Positions 1 to 8,996 of a DNA stretch of 64,000 nucleotides are shown here, piece after piece (position 1 is the first letter of the stretch; each line of letters opens with the position of its first letter). Both the position numbers and the translations under genes were made by a program. The DNA lies in NCBI GenBank assembly GCA_020443425.1, contig JAGRIE010000011.1, positions 32,630-96,629 of the forward strand, read 5' to 3'. The notes beneath the pieces are model-generated. The model had not been told where the DNA came from, ran no database searches, and saw only the letters and a program-made list of their open reading frames with translations. The stretch comes from Halioglobus sp. (lineage in GTDB: Bacteria > Pseudomonadota > Gammaproteobacteria > Pseudomonadales > Halieaceae).

Positions 1-579
1 CTTGAACCAGGCGTTCAGGTTGGGCAGGTCCTCGGGAATGCCCTGCCCGATCAGGGCGCCGAAGTCAGCGAAGGCGAACAGCTGGATATCGGCCAGTGTG
101 AAGCGGTCACCACAGAAATACTGTTTCCCCGCCAACTGCGCATCGAGCCAGACCCAGGATTTGCGCACGGTGGCTTTCAGGTCGTCCGCCGCGTGCGGAA
201 TCACATGGTAGCGATCCTTGAACATCTCCAGCGCCTCGGCGCTGCGAAAGGCCAGCGTCATCGGCTCCAGGATGCGGGCGTCGAAACGACGCATCCACAT
301 CCGGGTTTCAGCGCGCTCTTCAGGGGTCTCACCAATCAGCGAGGGTCCGTCCGTTATCTCATCCAGATAGGCGCAGATCACGGTAACTTCGGCCACCGTA
401 CTGCCATCGTCCAACTGCAGGCACGGCGACTGTGCCGACGGGTTGAGGCGTTTGAACTCATCGCCGAGGTTTTCGCCGGCAATGATATCCACCTCCTGCT
501 CCTCCAGCGTGATCCCGCGCTCTTCCAGAAACATCTTCACGACACGGGGGTTGGGGCCTACGGATGTATACAGCTTCAT
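1..579 (-). CDS. Glutathione S-transferase family protein (3' end outside window)
   Basis: This gene is cut by the left edge of the window; 193 residues are visible, starting MKLYTSVGPNPRVVKMFLEE, the N-terminal thioredoxin-like fold of cytosolic glutathione transferases. Residues about 1-80 form that domain (RLNPSAQSPCLQLDDG fits the glutathione-contact loop and cis-proline region). From about residue 90 the all-helical C-terminal domain follows, with the usual GDRFTLADIQLFAF segment. The family conjugates glutathione to electrophiles or acts in thiol-dependent isomerisation. The start is set by an AGGAG ribosome site a few bases upstream. The gene diverges from the ThuA-like gene at 747. 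The substrate cannot be inferred. Confidence 0.85.
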   Translation of the reverse strand, partial: MKLYTSVGPNPRVVKMFLEERGITLEEQEVDIIAGENLGDEFKRLNPSAQSPCLQLDDGSTVAEVTVICAYLDEITDGPSLIGETPEERAETRMWMRRFDARILEPMTLAFRSAEALEMFKDRYHVIPHAADDLKATVRKSWVWLDAQLAGKQYFCGDRFTLADIQLFAFADFGALIGQGIPEDLPNLNAWFK

Positions 580-746
580 TATGTTCTCCTTTTCTTGGCT
601 GGATCGGGCACGGTCAGGGCGAGCACAGCGGCCCAAGGCGTCCACAGTATCGGATACAAAATAAACAGTCAATTCTGATTGTTTTATAGAAACAGGTTTG
701 ATAACGTGCCCTGCGAATCCCGTAGACACACAAGGATAGCCACGCT

Positions 747-1517
747 ATGAGCAAGAGTGATCGCATTGACGTCTACCTTGTCGCCGGCGGTAAATTCCAC
801 AACATCGACCACGCCAGGGTCGAGTTGCTGAAACTCCTCGCCGAGCAGCCCCGCATCAAGGTACAGGTGGGTGCGGACTTCAGCGATATCGACGCGATCT
901 GCGCCAGCGACTTCCTGATCACCTACACCTGCGATGTCATTCCCACGGAAGCCCAGACGCGCCGCCTGGTGGACTTCGTGCAAAGCGGCAAAAAATGGTT
1001 CGCACTGCACGGCACCAACTCCATCCTGCGCTTTATGGAACCGGGGCCGGACGGCCCCCCCCGCGTCGACTGCCCGGAGGAGAACCGCCCGTTCATGGAG
1101 ATGCTGGGCAGCCAGTTCATGTCCCATCCGCCGATCCACGAATACGAAGTCCATGTAACCGACCCGGACCACCCGCTGGTCAGGGACATTCCCAGCTTCA
1201 AGGTGGATGACGAGTTGTACCTGTGCAAGTTCCACGGCGAGCACCACACCCTCCTCCACACGCACTGGTCAGACCCGGTGGAGAACTTCCTGCGCGACGA
1301 CTGGGTGAAAGACACCGATGTGCAGCCCGTTCTGTACATCCACCCCTACGGCGCTGGCCAGGTGCTGTACCTGACACTGGGACACTGTCGCGGGAAGTAC
1401 GATATGCAACCTTACATCGAGGAGTATCCGGTGCCGGAGGACGGGGCCTGGAAAACGTCCGAATTCTATGAACTGTTGCGCCGGGGTATCTGCTGGGCAA
1501 TGGAACCGATACGTTAG
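747..1517 (+). CDS. ThuA-like domain protein
   Basis: A 256-residue soluble protein with no signal peptide. It resembles the ThuA (trehalose utilization) family, a class I glutamine amidotransferase-like fold often found beside sugar or steroid catabolism genes. Visible family features are the N-terminal strand with LVAGGKFHNIDHAR, the FLITYTCDVIPTEAQ region, the WFALHGTNS segment and the late PVLYIHPYGAGQVLYLTLGH strand. The biochemical role of stand-alone ThuA proteins is poorly defined, so no reaction is assigned. It is the first gene of an apparent operon: 10 bases separate it from the acyl-CoA dehydrogenase at 1528, and a Rieske oxygenase follows, so a role in the same catabolic route is likely but inferred. 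Confidence 0.75.
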   Translation: MSKSDRIDVYLVAGGKFHNIDHARVELLKLLAEQPRIKVQVGADFSDIDAICASDFLITYTCDVIPTEAQTRRLVDFVQSGKKWFALHGTNSILRFMEPGPDGPPRVDCPEENRPFMEMLGSQFMSHPPIHEYEVHVTDPDHPLVRDIPSFKVDDELYLCKFHGEHHTLLHTHWSDPVENFLRDDWVKDTDVQPVLYIHPYGAGQVLYLTLGHCRGKYDMQPYIEEYPVPEDGAWKTSEFYELLRRGICWAMEPIR

Positions 1518-1527
1518 GGCACAGGCC

Positions 1528-2715
1528 ATGAACCTCAATTTCAGTGAAGAAGAGCTGCAGTTCCAGCGCGAGGTGCGCGAGTTCCTGCAGCACAACCTGC
1601 CCGCCCATATTGTCGAGGGCACCGCCAATAACGGCAGCGTGTTTGTCGAGAAAGACATCGCCCTCGAATGGCAGGCGATCCTTGTGAAGAAAGGCTGGGC
1701 CGTGCCCCAGTGGCCGGTGGAACACGGCGGCACCGACTGGACCCCGGCGCAGAAATATATCTTCAGCAAGGAGTGCTACCACGCCGGGGCGCCGATGCTG
1801 ATACCACTGGGCCTGCTGATGCTGGCACCGGTCATCATGGCGTTCGGCACCGCACAGCAGAAAGCCGAGTACCTGCCGAAGATACTGCACGGCGAGCACT
1901 ACTGGTGCCAGGGCTACTCCGAACCCGGCGCCGGCTCCGATCTCGCCAGCCTGAAACTGAAAGCCGAGGCCGAGGGCGATGACTACATCGTCAACGGCTC
2001 AAAGATCTGGACCACCCATGCCCACCTTGCCGATCATATCTTCTGCCTCGTGCGCACCGACACCAGCGGCAAGCCGCAGCACGGCATCAGCTTCCTGCTG
2101 ATCGACATGGACAGCCCCGGCGTGACCGTGGAGCCGATTATCACCATGGCCGGCGATCACGAGGTCAACCAGGTGTTCTTCGACAATGTGCGGGTGCCGA
2201 TGGCAAACCGTATCGGCGAAGAGAACAAGGGCTGGAGCTACGCCAAGTACCTGCTGGAGTTCGAGCGCGGCGGCGGCTTCAGCGCACACCGCATCCGGCA
2301 CGAACTCGACAACCTGCGGCGCCTGATGGCCGCCGCTAAACGCGAGGACACCGCGTTTGACAGCCACGGCGATATCGAGCGCAAGGTCGCGCGTATCGAA
2401 ATAGACCTGAAGGCCCTGGAGATCACTGAACTGCGCATTCTCTCCGCCGTCAGCGGCGGCGGCAACCCCGGGCCCGAATCCTCCATCATGAAGTTGTCCT
2501 ATACCAAACTGGAACAGGACATCAATGAACTGTCAGTGGATGTGCTGGGCTATACCGGTTTTGTCATGAACCCGGTCGCCGATGGCAACCCCGTCAGGGC
2601 GGACTATATCAGCTCCGTCGTACCCCGCTACCTCAACAATCGCGCAGCCTCTATTTTCGGTGGCTCGCAGGAAATCCAGCGCAATATCATCGCCAAGATG
2701 GTGCTGGGCCTGTAG
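1528..2715 (+). CDS. Acyl-CoA dehydrogenase
   Basis: A 395-residue FAD-dependent acyl-CoA dehydrogenase that would introduce the alpha,beta double bond in a CoA thioester. The N-terminal helical domain begins MNLNFSEEELQFQREVREFL. The middle beta domain has the YSEPGAGSDLASL signature for flavin and substrate binding, and the C-terminal helical domain ends with the usual IFGGSQEIQRNIIAKMVLGL. ATG 1528 is chosen over an earlier in-frame start inside the ThuA-like gene because it gives the canonical N-terminus. It sits between the ThuA-like gene and the Rieske oxygenase (10-base gap downstream), which suggests co-expression. The long CoA substrate is unknown; the length and sequence type are those of dehydrogenases for bulky acyl-CoAs rather than short-chain butyryl-CoA enzymes, but this is a judgement. 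Confidence 0.9.
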   Translation: MNLNFSEEELQFQREVREFLQHNLPAHIVEGTANNGSVFVEKDIALEWQAILVKKGWAVPQWPVEHGGTDWTPAQKYIFSKECYHAGAPMLIPLGLLMLAPVIMAFGTAQQKAEYLPKILHGEHYWCQGYSEPGAGSDLASLKLKAEAEGDDYIVNGSKIWTTHAHLADHIFCLVRTDTSGKPQHGISFLLIDMDSPGVTVEPIITMAGDHEVNQVFFDNVRVPMANRIGEENKGWSYAKYLLEFERGGGFSAHRIRHELDNLRRLMAAAKREDTAFDSHGDIERKVARIEIDLKALEITELRILSAVSGGGNPGPESSIMKLSYTKLEQDINELSVDVLGYTGFVMNPVADGNPVRADYISSVVPRYLNNRAASIFGGSQEIQRNIIAKMVLGL

Positions 2716-2725
2716 GAGAGATTGC

Positions 2726-3874
2726 ATGCAACGGCAAGCCCTGGTTGAAGAAATCAAAACCCTGATGGATCTGGTGGCGCGCAATACCACCACGCTGGCG
2801 GACAGTGTGATGGAGATCGACGTCAGCGAGTATTCGGACCCGGCGCAGTTTCAGCGCGAGAAGACCGAGCTGTTCCGCAACTACCCACAGTTCGTCGGGC
2901 CCAGCTGTGTAGTGCCGGAACCCGGCGATTACTTTGCGTTTGACGACACGGGTGTACCGATACTCATTGTTCGTCAACCCGATCGCAGCCTGCGGGCCTT
3001 CGTCAATATCTGCTCACACCGGGGCGCACCGCTCAACGAATGCGACCACGGCAAGGCCAGGAAAGGGCGACTGTTCTCCTGCCCCTACCACGGCTGGAGC
3101 TACGACCTGCAGGGCAAGCTGGTGGGCGTGCCCTTTGGCAACGAGGGGTTCCCCGGCATCGACCGCGATGCCCTCGGCCTGCGTCCGCTGGACGTGCAGG
3201 AAAAGCACGGCATGATCTTTGTGATGCCCAACCCCGAGCTCAGCTTCGACATCGAGGAGGTACTGGGCGGTATACAGGAGCGCCTGTCCGGCTTCGGCTT
3301 CGAGGATTCCTATTACCTCGGAGCGAAACAGGTGTTCACTGATTTCAGCTGGAAGCTGAATATGGATACCTTCCACGAGTACTACCACTTTGAATTCCTG
3401 CACCCGAACTCCATCGCCACCATGGCGTACAGCAATGTCGCGAACTACCTGCAGTATGGTCGCAATCATTCAATGGGCTCACCCGCACTGGCGATCAACG
3501 AGTTAAAAGATATCCCGCAGGAACAGTGGGAGCCGATGAACTACAGCTCCTACGTCAATTATATTTTCCCCAACACCGTGATATTCGTGGTGGCGGACCA
3601 CTTCCAGACCTGGCGGGCCTACCCCATCTCACCGGATCGCAGCGTGGTTTATCACAGCATGTTCCTGCCACAGGAGCCGGCCTCACCCGAGCAGCGGCAG
3701 GAGTATGAAGCGTACTTCCAGATGATCAACGATGTGGCCGTGGCCGAGGACTACTCACTGGTCGACAAGGTCCACCGCGGGCTGCAGGCAGGTATATCGA
3801 GGAAGGTCATTATCGGCCGCAATGAACCGGGTGTGCAGAATATGCACCGCCAACTCCATGATGTGCTCGGCTAG
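2726..3874 (+). CDS. Rieske non-heme iron oxygenase, alpha subunit
   Basis: A 382-residue oxygenase. The Rieske [2Fe-2S] ligands are C96-x-H98 in ICSHRGAPL and C119-x2-H122 in SCPYHGWSYDL. The catalytic domain has the mononuclear iron motif in DTFHEYYHFEFLH (H221 and H226 as likely ligands). These enzymes hydroxylate or demethylate hydrophobic or aromatic substrates with electrons from a separate reductase. ATG 2726 follows a GGAGAG ribosome site; an earlier in-frame start lies inside the upstream gene and is rejected. No ferredoxin, reductase or beta subunit is encoded nearby, so redox partners must come from elsewhere. Its operon partners are a ThuA-like protein and an acyl-CoA dehydrogenase. 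It does not look like KshA, the steroid 9-alpha-hydroxylase, in its Rieske motif. Confidence 0.9.
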   Translation: MQRQALVEEIKTLMDLVARNTTTLADSVMEIDVSEYSDPAQFQREKTELFRNYPQFVGPSCVVPEPGDYFAFDDTGVPILIVRQPDRSLRAFVNICSHRGAPLNECDHGKARKGRLFSCPYHGWSYDLQGKLVGVPFGNEGFPGIDRDALGLRPLDVQEKHGMIFVMPNPELSFDIEEVLGGIQERLSGFGFEDSYYLGAKQVFTDFSWKLNMDTFHEYYHFEFLHPNSIATMAYSNVANYLQYGRNHSMGSPALAINELKDIPQEQWEPMNYSSYVNYIFPNTVIFVVADHFQTWRAYPISPDRSVVYHSMFLPQEPASPEQRQEYEAYFQMINDVAVAEDYSLVDKVHRGLQAGISRKVIIGRNEPGVQNMHRQLHDVLG

Positions 3875-3942
3875 ATAGCCACAGCCGTAGCGCCCGACTT
3901 GGTGTACGATGGGGCACACAGCCCGCGCGCACAAGCAGCACT

Positions 3943-5739
3943 ATGGATCACGGCAACTACGATAACGAACCCAACCAGAAGATAAACTGGCACATCATAC
4001 GCATTGTCTGGCCCTACCTGATGGAGTACCGTCAGCGCGTACTGTTGGCACTTGGCTGCCTGGTACTGGCAAAGCTGAGCAATGTAGTCGGGCCCTTCCT
4101 CCTCAAATACATCGTCGACGCACTGGACAGCGAGAAAGCCCAGCTGGTGGCGGCACCGATCGCACTGGTGCTGGCCTACGGCCTCGCCCGGTTTGCCAAT
4201 GTGCTGCTGGGCGAGATCCGCGATACGGTTTTCGGCCGTGTCACCGAGCGCGCGATGCGCAAGATCGGACTGGAAGTGTTCCGCCACCTGCACAACCTGG
4301 ATCTCGACTTCCACCTCAACCGCCGCACCGGCGGGCTGTCGCGCGATATCGAGCGCGGCACCACCGGCATCAGCTTCCTGATGCGATTCTTTGTGTTCAA
4401 TATCGTGCCGACCTTTATCGAGATTTTCATGGTGGTCGGCATCCTGCTGTACAAGTACGGCTGGGGCTTTGCCCTCATCACACTGCTGGCCGTGGTGCTC
4501 TATACCTGGTTCTCGGTGGCTGCGACGGAGTGGCGCACGAAGTTCGTGCGCGAGGCGAACCTGGCGGACTCCGCCAGCAATACGCGCGCGGTGGACAGCC
4601 TGTTGAACTTCGAGACCGTGAAGTATTTCACCAATGAGGAGTTCGAGGCGCAGCGCTACGATCACGAACTCGGCAAGTGGGAACAGGCACGGCGCAAGAA
4701 CCGCCTGTCCCTGTTCTCACTGAACGGCGGGCAGGCGTTTATCATCGCCGCAGCGATGACAGCGATGATGTGGCTGGCAGCGGTCCGCGTGACAGCGGGG
4801 ACTATGACCATCGGCGATTTCGTGCTGATCAACGCGTTTATGATACAGCTGTTCATGCCGCTGAATTTCCTCGGCTTTGTCTACCGCGAGATCAAGGGCT
4901 CCATGGCCAATATCGAGAAGATGCTGCAACTGCTGGAGGTCCGTCCCAGCGTCAATGATCGGCCACAGGCACCGGCACTGGCGCAGGGCAGTGGTGCGAT
5001 CGTGTTCGACGATGTCTCATTCTCCTACCGGCCGGATCGCGCGATCCTGAAACGGGTCAGTTTTACGATTGAAAGCGGGCACAAGGTTGCCGTGGTCGGC
5101 GCCAGCGGCGCCGGTAAATCCACCCTGGTGAAGCTGCTGTTCCGCTTCTATGACCTCGATAGCGGCCGTATCACCATCGGCGGTGTCGATATCAGCAGTA
5201 TCAGCAAGCACTCGCTGCGCAGCGCTATCGGCATCGTGCCACAGGACACCGTTCTGTTTAACGACACGCTGTTTGAGAACGTGCGCTACGGCAATCCACA
5301 GGCCAGCGACGAACAGGTGGCGGAGGCCATTCGTCTCGCCCATCTGGACAGCTTTATCAGCCAACTGCCCGACGGCTACCAGACCAGGGTCGGGGAGCGC
5401 GGTCTCAAGTTATCCGGCGGCGAGAAGCAGCGTGTGGCGATAGCGCGTACCATTCTCAAACGCTCGCCGATACTGGTGTTTGACGAGGCCACCTCGTCAC
5501 TCGACAGCAAGTCCGAACAGGCGATCCTGAAAGCGCTGCGGGAGGTGGCCCGGGGGCACACCAGCCTGGTGATCGCGCACCGGCTGTCCACGGTGATCGA
5601 CGCGGACAAAATCGTGGTGCTGGACCAGGGTGAAGTTGTGGAACAGGGCACCCACGAACAACTTCTGGACAAGCGCGGCCACTACGCGCAATTATGGTTC
5701 GCACAACAAAAAGAACAGCAGCAGGCTCTCACAGTGTGA
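3943..5739 (+). CDS. Atm1/ABCB7-type ABC exporter (fused permease-ATPase)
   Basis: A 598-residue half-transporter: membrane domain about residues 18-330, nucleotide-binding domain about 350-590. Walker A is GASGAGKST (386-394), the Q-loop is at Q434, the signature is LSGGE (490-494), Walker B is ILVFDE (510-515) and the switch histidine is H546. The segment NFETVKYFTNEEFE (about 222-235) is a hallmark of the Atm1/ABCB7/HMT1 group, whose members export glutathione conjugates, glutathione-bound sulfur species or heavy-metal complexes and work as homodimers in the inner membrane. The glycosyltransferase gene follows after 12 bases, suggesting one transcript. The substrate cannot be read from the sequence. 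Confidence 0.92.
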   Translation: MDHGNYDNEPNQKINWHIIRIVWPYLMEYRQRVLLALGCLVLAKLSNVVGPFLLKYIVDALDSEKAQLVAAPIALVLAYGLARFANVLLGEIRDTVFGRVTERAMRKIGLEVFRHLHNLDLDFHLNRRTGGLSRDIERGTTGISFLMRFFVFNIVPTFIEIFMVVGILLYKYGWGFALITLLAVVLYTWFSVAATEWRTKFVREANLADSASNTRAVDSLLNFETVKYFTNEEFEAQRYDHELGKWEQARRKNRLSLFSLNGGQAFIIAAAMTAMMWLAAVRVTAGTMTIGDFVLINAFMIQLFMPLNFLGFVYREIKGSMANIEKMLQLLEVRPSVNDRPQAPALAQGSGAIVFDDVSFSYRPDRAILKRVSFTIESGHKVAVVGASGAGKSTLVKLLFRFYDLDSGRITIGGVDISSISKHSLRSAIGIVPQDTVLFNDTLFENVRYGNPQASDEQVAEAIRLAHLDSFISQLPDGYQTRVGERGLKLSGGEKQRVAIARTILKRSPILVFDEATSSLDSKSEQAILKALREVARGHTSLVIAHRLSTVIDADKIVVLDQGEVVEQGTHEQLLDKRGHYAQLWFAQQKEQQQALTV

Positions 5740-5751
5740 TTACGAGTACCT

Positions 5752-6774
5752 ATGAAACGCATTAACATCATCGCCTGGCACAATGGCGGCGGTCTCAGCC
5801 GGGACATAGATACCCTGATCGATGCACTCCCGGCAGACCGCTTCGAAGTGACGGTGAACGGAGTACCCCGGCAACAGGCCAGCATTCACCGGCGGCGTAT
5901 CGTCCACCGCATCTCCAATATATGCCACCGCTGGCTGCATCGCAGCGCGCTCGCGGCGGCACCGTTTGATGTCAACCTGTTCCTTGAGGATATCAGCCCC
6001 GGCTTTTTTCGCTACGCCAAAGCGAATATGTTCATCCCCAATCCCGAGTGGTTCAAAGCGAATCAACATCGACACCTCGGGGGCATCGATACCGTGTTGT
6101 GCAAGTCGCGGGACGCCCAGGACACCTTCTCCCGGCTGCAGTGCAACACGCGGTTCATCGGTTTTACCAGTGAGGACCGCGGCGACAGGACGGGGGCGAC
6201 GGCGCCGGAGAACACCTTCTTCCATATGGCAGGACGCAGCTGGCAGAAAGGGACTGCAGCGCTGGTTGCACTGTGGCTGCGCCACCCCGAATGGCCAGTC
6301 CTGACCGTGGTACAAAACGCCAGGACCTACAGCCAGGCGAAAGTGCAACCTGTCGTGGCGCCCAATATCCGGCACCTGCTGACACGCCTGGATGATGCCG
6401 AGCTGCAACAGTTGCAGAACCGGCACGCCATCCACCTGTGCCCGTCCGAGGCCGAGGGCTTCGGCCATTGCATCGCCGAGGCCATGAGCTGCGGCGCACT
6501 CACGCTGACCACTGACGCGCCACCGATGAACGAACTGATCACGCCCGAGCGCGGGGTATTGGTGCAGTACCACCGGACACGCAGGCAGCGCGCCGGCGTC
6601 AACTACTATGTCGACCCTGTCGACCTGGAGCGCAAGATCCAACACATTCTCGCCCTGGATGCGCCGGCGCGGCAGGCACTGGGCGACAGTGCCAGGCAGT
6701 GGTTCCAGGAGAACGACCGGCTGTTCCGCCGCCGGCTCATAGAGGCGCTTGAGCCGCCCCCTGCAGCCCCCTGA
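5752..6774 (+). CDS. Glycosyltransferase (GT4-like fold)
   Basis: A 340-residue protein with a GT-B architecture. The C-terminal half has the GT4-type nucleotide-sugar motif CPSEAEGFGHCIAEAMSCG, containing the E-x7-E pair, followed by TDAPPMNELI. The N-terminal acceptor half starts MKRINIIAWHNGGGLSRDID. It would transfer a sugar from an activated donor to an unknown acceptor in the cytoplasm or at the inner-membrane face. It is cotranscribed with the Atm1-type exporter (12-base gap), an uncommon pairing that may be coincidental. No other polysaccharide genes are nearby, so a role in a dedicated capsule cluster is not supported. Confidence 0.75.
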   Translation: MKRINIIAWHNGGGLSRDIDTLIDALPADRFEVTVNGVPRQQASIHRRRIVHRISNICHRWLHRSALAAAPFDVNLFLEDISPGFFRYAKANMFIPNPEWFKANQHRHLGGIDTVLCKSRDAQDTFSRLQCNTRFIGFTSEDRGDRTGATAPENTFFHMAGRSWQKGTAALVALWLRHPEWPVLTVVQNARTYSQAKVQPVVAPNIRHLLTRLDDAELQQLQNRHAIHLCPSEAEGFGHCIAEAMSCGALTLTTDAPPMNELITPERGVLVQYHRTRRQRAGVNYYVDPVDLERKIQHILALDAPARQALGDSARQWFQENDRLFRRRLIEALEPPPAAP

Positions 6775-6776
6775 GC

Positions 6777-6791
6777 GCGGCTGTCAGCCGC
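6777..6791. terminator. Hairpin at convergent gene junction, no T-tract
   Basis: A perfect 6-bp stem (GCGGCT / AGCCGC) with a 3-base loop lies in the 9-base gap between the glycosyltransferase stop and the SDR stop and covers the SDR stop codon. No T-run follows on either strand, so its function as a terminator is uncertain. Confidence 0.3.
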
Positions 6792-7608
6792 TGCCGACGC
6801 GCTGTCCGGCGTGCAGTAGCATATCCGCCGGCTGGTCACAGAACGGCGACGGTTCTGCCCCCGTCGTCAGCCCGGCGTCGATCACCAGTGTGTGGCCAGT
6901 GATATAGCGGGTGTCATCGCTGAGCAGGAACAGGATGCCGCGCGCAATATCCTCCGGCATACAGGCGATTCCCAGCGGCGAGGACCGGGCGATGAACTGT
7001 GCGGTTGACTCCGGGTTGTTGTCACCGAGGGCATCCGTCATCGGTGTGACAGTGCCGCCGGGCGCGACGGCATTGACACGGATGCCGAGCCGCGACAGCT
7101 CGGCGGCGGCGGACCTGGTAATCCCCACCACACCGTGCTTGGCCATCGTGTAGACATGCGGTCCCTGCCCGCCTATCACACCGGCGGTACTGGCAAGCGA
7201 TACGATGGACCCTTTGCCCTGCTCCCGCATTGCCCTGGCGGCGTGCTTGATACCGAGAAAAACCGCCCGGGAGAGGATGGCCATGGTGCGGTCGAAGGCC
7301 TCGGCGCTGGTGTCCATGATTGAACCCACAGCACCCACAATGCCTGCATTGTTCACCATACCGGTCAGCGGCCCAAAGCGGCGTTGTGCCAGTTCAATGG
7401 CACTGGCGATATCATCCTCTTGGGTTACATCGGTCAGCTGGAATGCCGCCGCGTCCCCCAGCGTCTCTGCCAGTGCGTGACCGCGCTCCTGTTGCAGGTC
7501 GGCGATAACCACCGCGCCGCCACCGTCGACAATGCTGCGGACGGTGGCCTCGCCAATGCCGCTGGCACCACCGGTCACCACCACACACTGGCCCGCGAAT
7601 TTACTCAT
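6784..7608 (-). CDS. SDR family oxidoreductase
   Basis: A 274-residue classical short-chain dehydrogenase/reductase. The cofactor motif is TGGASGIG near residue 12, the NNAG motif is present (VNNAGIVGAVG), and the catalytic Ser and YxxxK are in SLASTAGV and VYTMAKHG. An Asp after the second strand (VIADLQQE) favours NAD(H). The family oxidises or reduces secondary alcohols and ketones, including hydroxysteroids and hydroxyacyl compounds. The start has an AGGAGCAG ribosome site. It is convergent with the glycosyltransferase and divergent from the acyltransferase at 7744. The substrate is unknown. Confidence 0.88.
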   Translation of the reverse strand: MSKFAGQCVVVTGGASGIGEATVRSIVDGGGAVVIADLQQERGHALAETLGDAAAFQLTDVTQEDDIASAIELAQRRFGPLTGMVNNAGIVGAVGSIMDTSAEAFDRTMAILSRAVFLGIKHAARAMREQGKGSIVSLASTAGVIGGQGPHVYTMAKHGVVGITRSAAAELSRLGIRVNAVAPGGTVTPMTDALGDNNPESTAQFIARSSPLGIACMPEDIARGILFLLSDDTRYITGHTLVIDAGLTTGAEPSPFCDQPADMLLHAGQRVGSG

Positions 7609-7743
7609 AGACTGCTCCTATACGACTGTTATCTGCTTTATACTGGCGTACACATTCTTCGCCGCCGCCACTGGCCTGCGGGCGCAACTCCACCCGAGCG
7701 GGAATACAGTACCACCTGCCTCCTTTTCCGGTAAGACTGACAA

Positions 7744-8319
7744 ATGAAAAAACGCCTTGCGCGCTGGCTGCTGCACGTGGCCGGCTGGCAACTGGTGGGC
7801 GAGCGCCCCCAATGTGACCACTACGTACTCATCGCCGCCCCCCATACCTCCAACTGGGATTTCCCGATGATGCTGATGTTCGCCGCCGCCTTCGATATCA
7901 AGGTCACCTGGATGGCCAAGCACAGCCTGTTTTACCCTCCCTTCGGCTGGATCATGCGCGCAATGGGCGGCATGCCGATCATCCGCCACAAGAAACAAAA
8001 CGTGGTCTCCGCCATGATAGAGGCGTTCAACAGGGACGAACACCTGGTACTGGTGGTGCCCACAGAGGGCACCCGGGAGCGATCCGAGTACTGGAAATCA
8101 GGCTTCTACCACATCGCGCGTGAGGCAAATGTACCCATTGTGCCGTCGTTTCTCGACTTTGGACGCAAGCGTGGCGGGTTTGGGCCGGCGCTTACGGTCA
8201 GCGATGATGTGCGCGTCGATATGCAGTACTTCCGCGATTTCTACGACGGCATGCAGGGGAAATTCCCCGCCCAGTTCGGCCCGATCAGGCTGCGGGACGA
8301 AGACAGTTTTTCCGACTAG
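7744..8319 (+). CDS. 1-acyl-glycerol-3-phosphate acyltransferase family protein (PlsC-like)
   Basis: A 191-residue short acyltransferase. The catalytic H-x4-D motif is H34-TSNW-D39 in APHTSNWDFPMM. The phosphate-binding block corresponding to PEGTRS appears as VPTEGTRERSEYWKSGFYHIA. This family moves acyl chains from acyl-CoA or acyl-ACP onto lysophospholipids or related polar lipids at the inner membrane. It is shorter than housekeeping PlsC and has no obvious transmembrane segments, so it is probably a peripheral specialised acyltransferase. The SRPBCC gene follows about 100 bases downstream. Confidence 0.85.
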   Translation: MKKRLARWLLHVAGWQLVGERPQCDHYVLIAAPHTSNWDFPMMLMFAAAFDIKVTWMAKHSLFYPPFGWIMRAMGGMPIIRHKKQNVVSAMIEAFNRDEHLVLVVPTEGTRERSEYWKSGFYHIAREANVPIVPSFLDFGRKRGGFGPALTVSDDVRVDMQYFRDFYDGMQGKFPAQFGPIRLRDEDSFSD

Positions 8320-8421
8320 CCGGCGCAGGGCCAACCGCTTCGGTTAGAATGCAACAGACACGGTGCGGGAGACCCTGTGAAGCCCCGCTGCCGCAATACC
8401 AGCGACAACGAGGAGCCAGCC

Positions 8422-8925
8422 ATGACGCGGGAAGTGAGCGCAGAAGTCATTATTGACCTACCTTTGGACGATGCCTGGGAGAAACTACGGGACATTTCCC
8501 TGGCCCACAACTACGTCCCGGGTATCGTCAAAACCGAGATCGTGAGCGACCAGGCCGAGGGCGTGGGCGCCAGTCGCTACGTTTATCGCAATGCCAGTAG
8601 CTACATCCAGGAGACCGTGCAGGAGTGGCAGGAGCGGGAGGGCTTCCTGATTCACCTTCATCGCGGCGACAAACCGGCTCCGCCGTTCAAGGACGCGTGG
8701 TTCCGCTACGCACTGGAGGACACCGGTAACGGCCAGACCCGGCTCACGACCAGCCTGCGCTACCAGATGCCCTGGGGACGCTTTGGGGCGTGGCTGGGTG
8801 ACCGGATGGCGGGGTTTGTGCAGGCCACTATTGCCGATGTCGCGCGCTCGATGAAACTGTATTACGAGACTGGCGAGCCCACCACTGCGGCAGCGCTGAA
8901 AGCCTACAAGACGGGAAAGCGTTGA
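8422..8925 (+). CDS. SRPBCC (polyketide cyclase/START-like) family protein
   Basis: A 167-residue protein beginning MTREVSAEVIIDLPLDDAWEKL, the typical first strand and helix of the SRPBCC helix-grip fold that holds hydrophobic ligands. The pattern continues with WQEREGFLIHLHRG and the amphipathic C-terminal helix RMAGFVQATIADVARSMKLYYE. An AGGAG site sits 6 bases before ATG 8422, so this start is preferred to the in-frame GTG at 8377. The function is probably ligand binding; no enzymatic residues can be named. Confidence 0.78.
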   Translation: MTREVSAEVIIDLPLDDAWEKLRDISLAHNYVPGIVKTEIVSDQAEGVGASRYVYRNASSYIQETVQEWQEREGFLIHLHRGDKPAPPFKDAWFRYALEDTGNGQTRLTTSLRYQMPWGRFGAWLGDRMAGFVQATIADVARSMKLYYETGEPTTAAALKAYKTGKR

Positions 8926-8950
8926 ACAGCGGGGGGGAAGAAGGAGGGAC

Positions 8951-8980
8951 TGACCGCTCTCCGTCGGAGAGCGGTCATTT
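8951..8980. terminator. Strong hairpin between convergent SRPBCC and DUF1302 genes
   Basis: A perfect 12-bp stem (left arm 8951-8962, right arm 8966-8977) with the 3-base loop GTC, followed by only TTT on the plus strand. Its place in the convergent gap suggests termination or mRNA 3' protection for both genes. Confidence 0.6.
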
Positions 8981-8996
8981 AACGCATGACTGCAGT

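Noticed and set aside
2726..3874. Assignment of the Rieske oxygenase as KshA (3-ketosteroid 9-alpha-hydroxylase)
   Set aside because: The Rieske motif and neighbours fit the general ring-hydroxylating alpha-subunit group; no KshA-specific pattern and no reductase are present.
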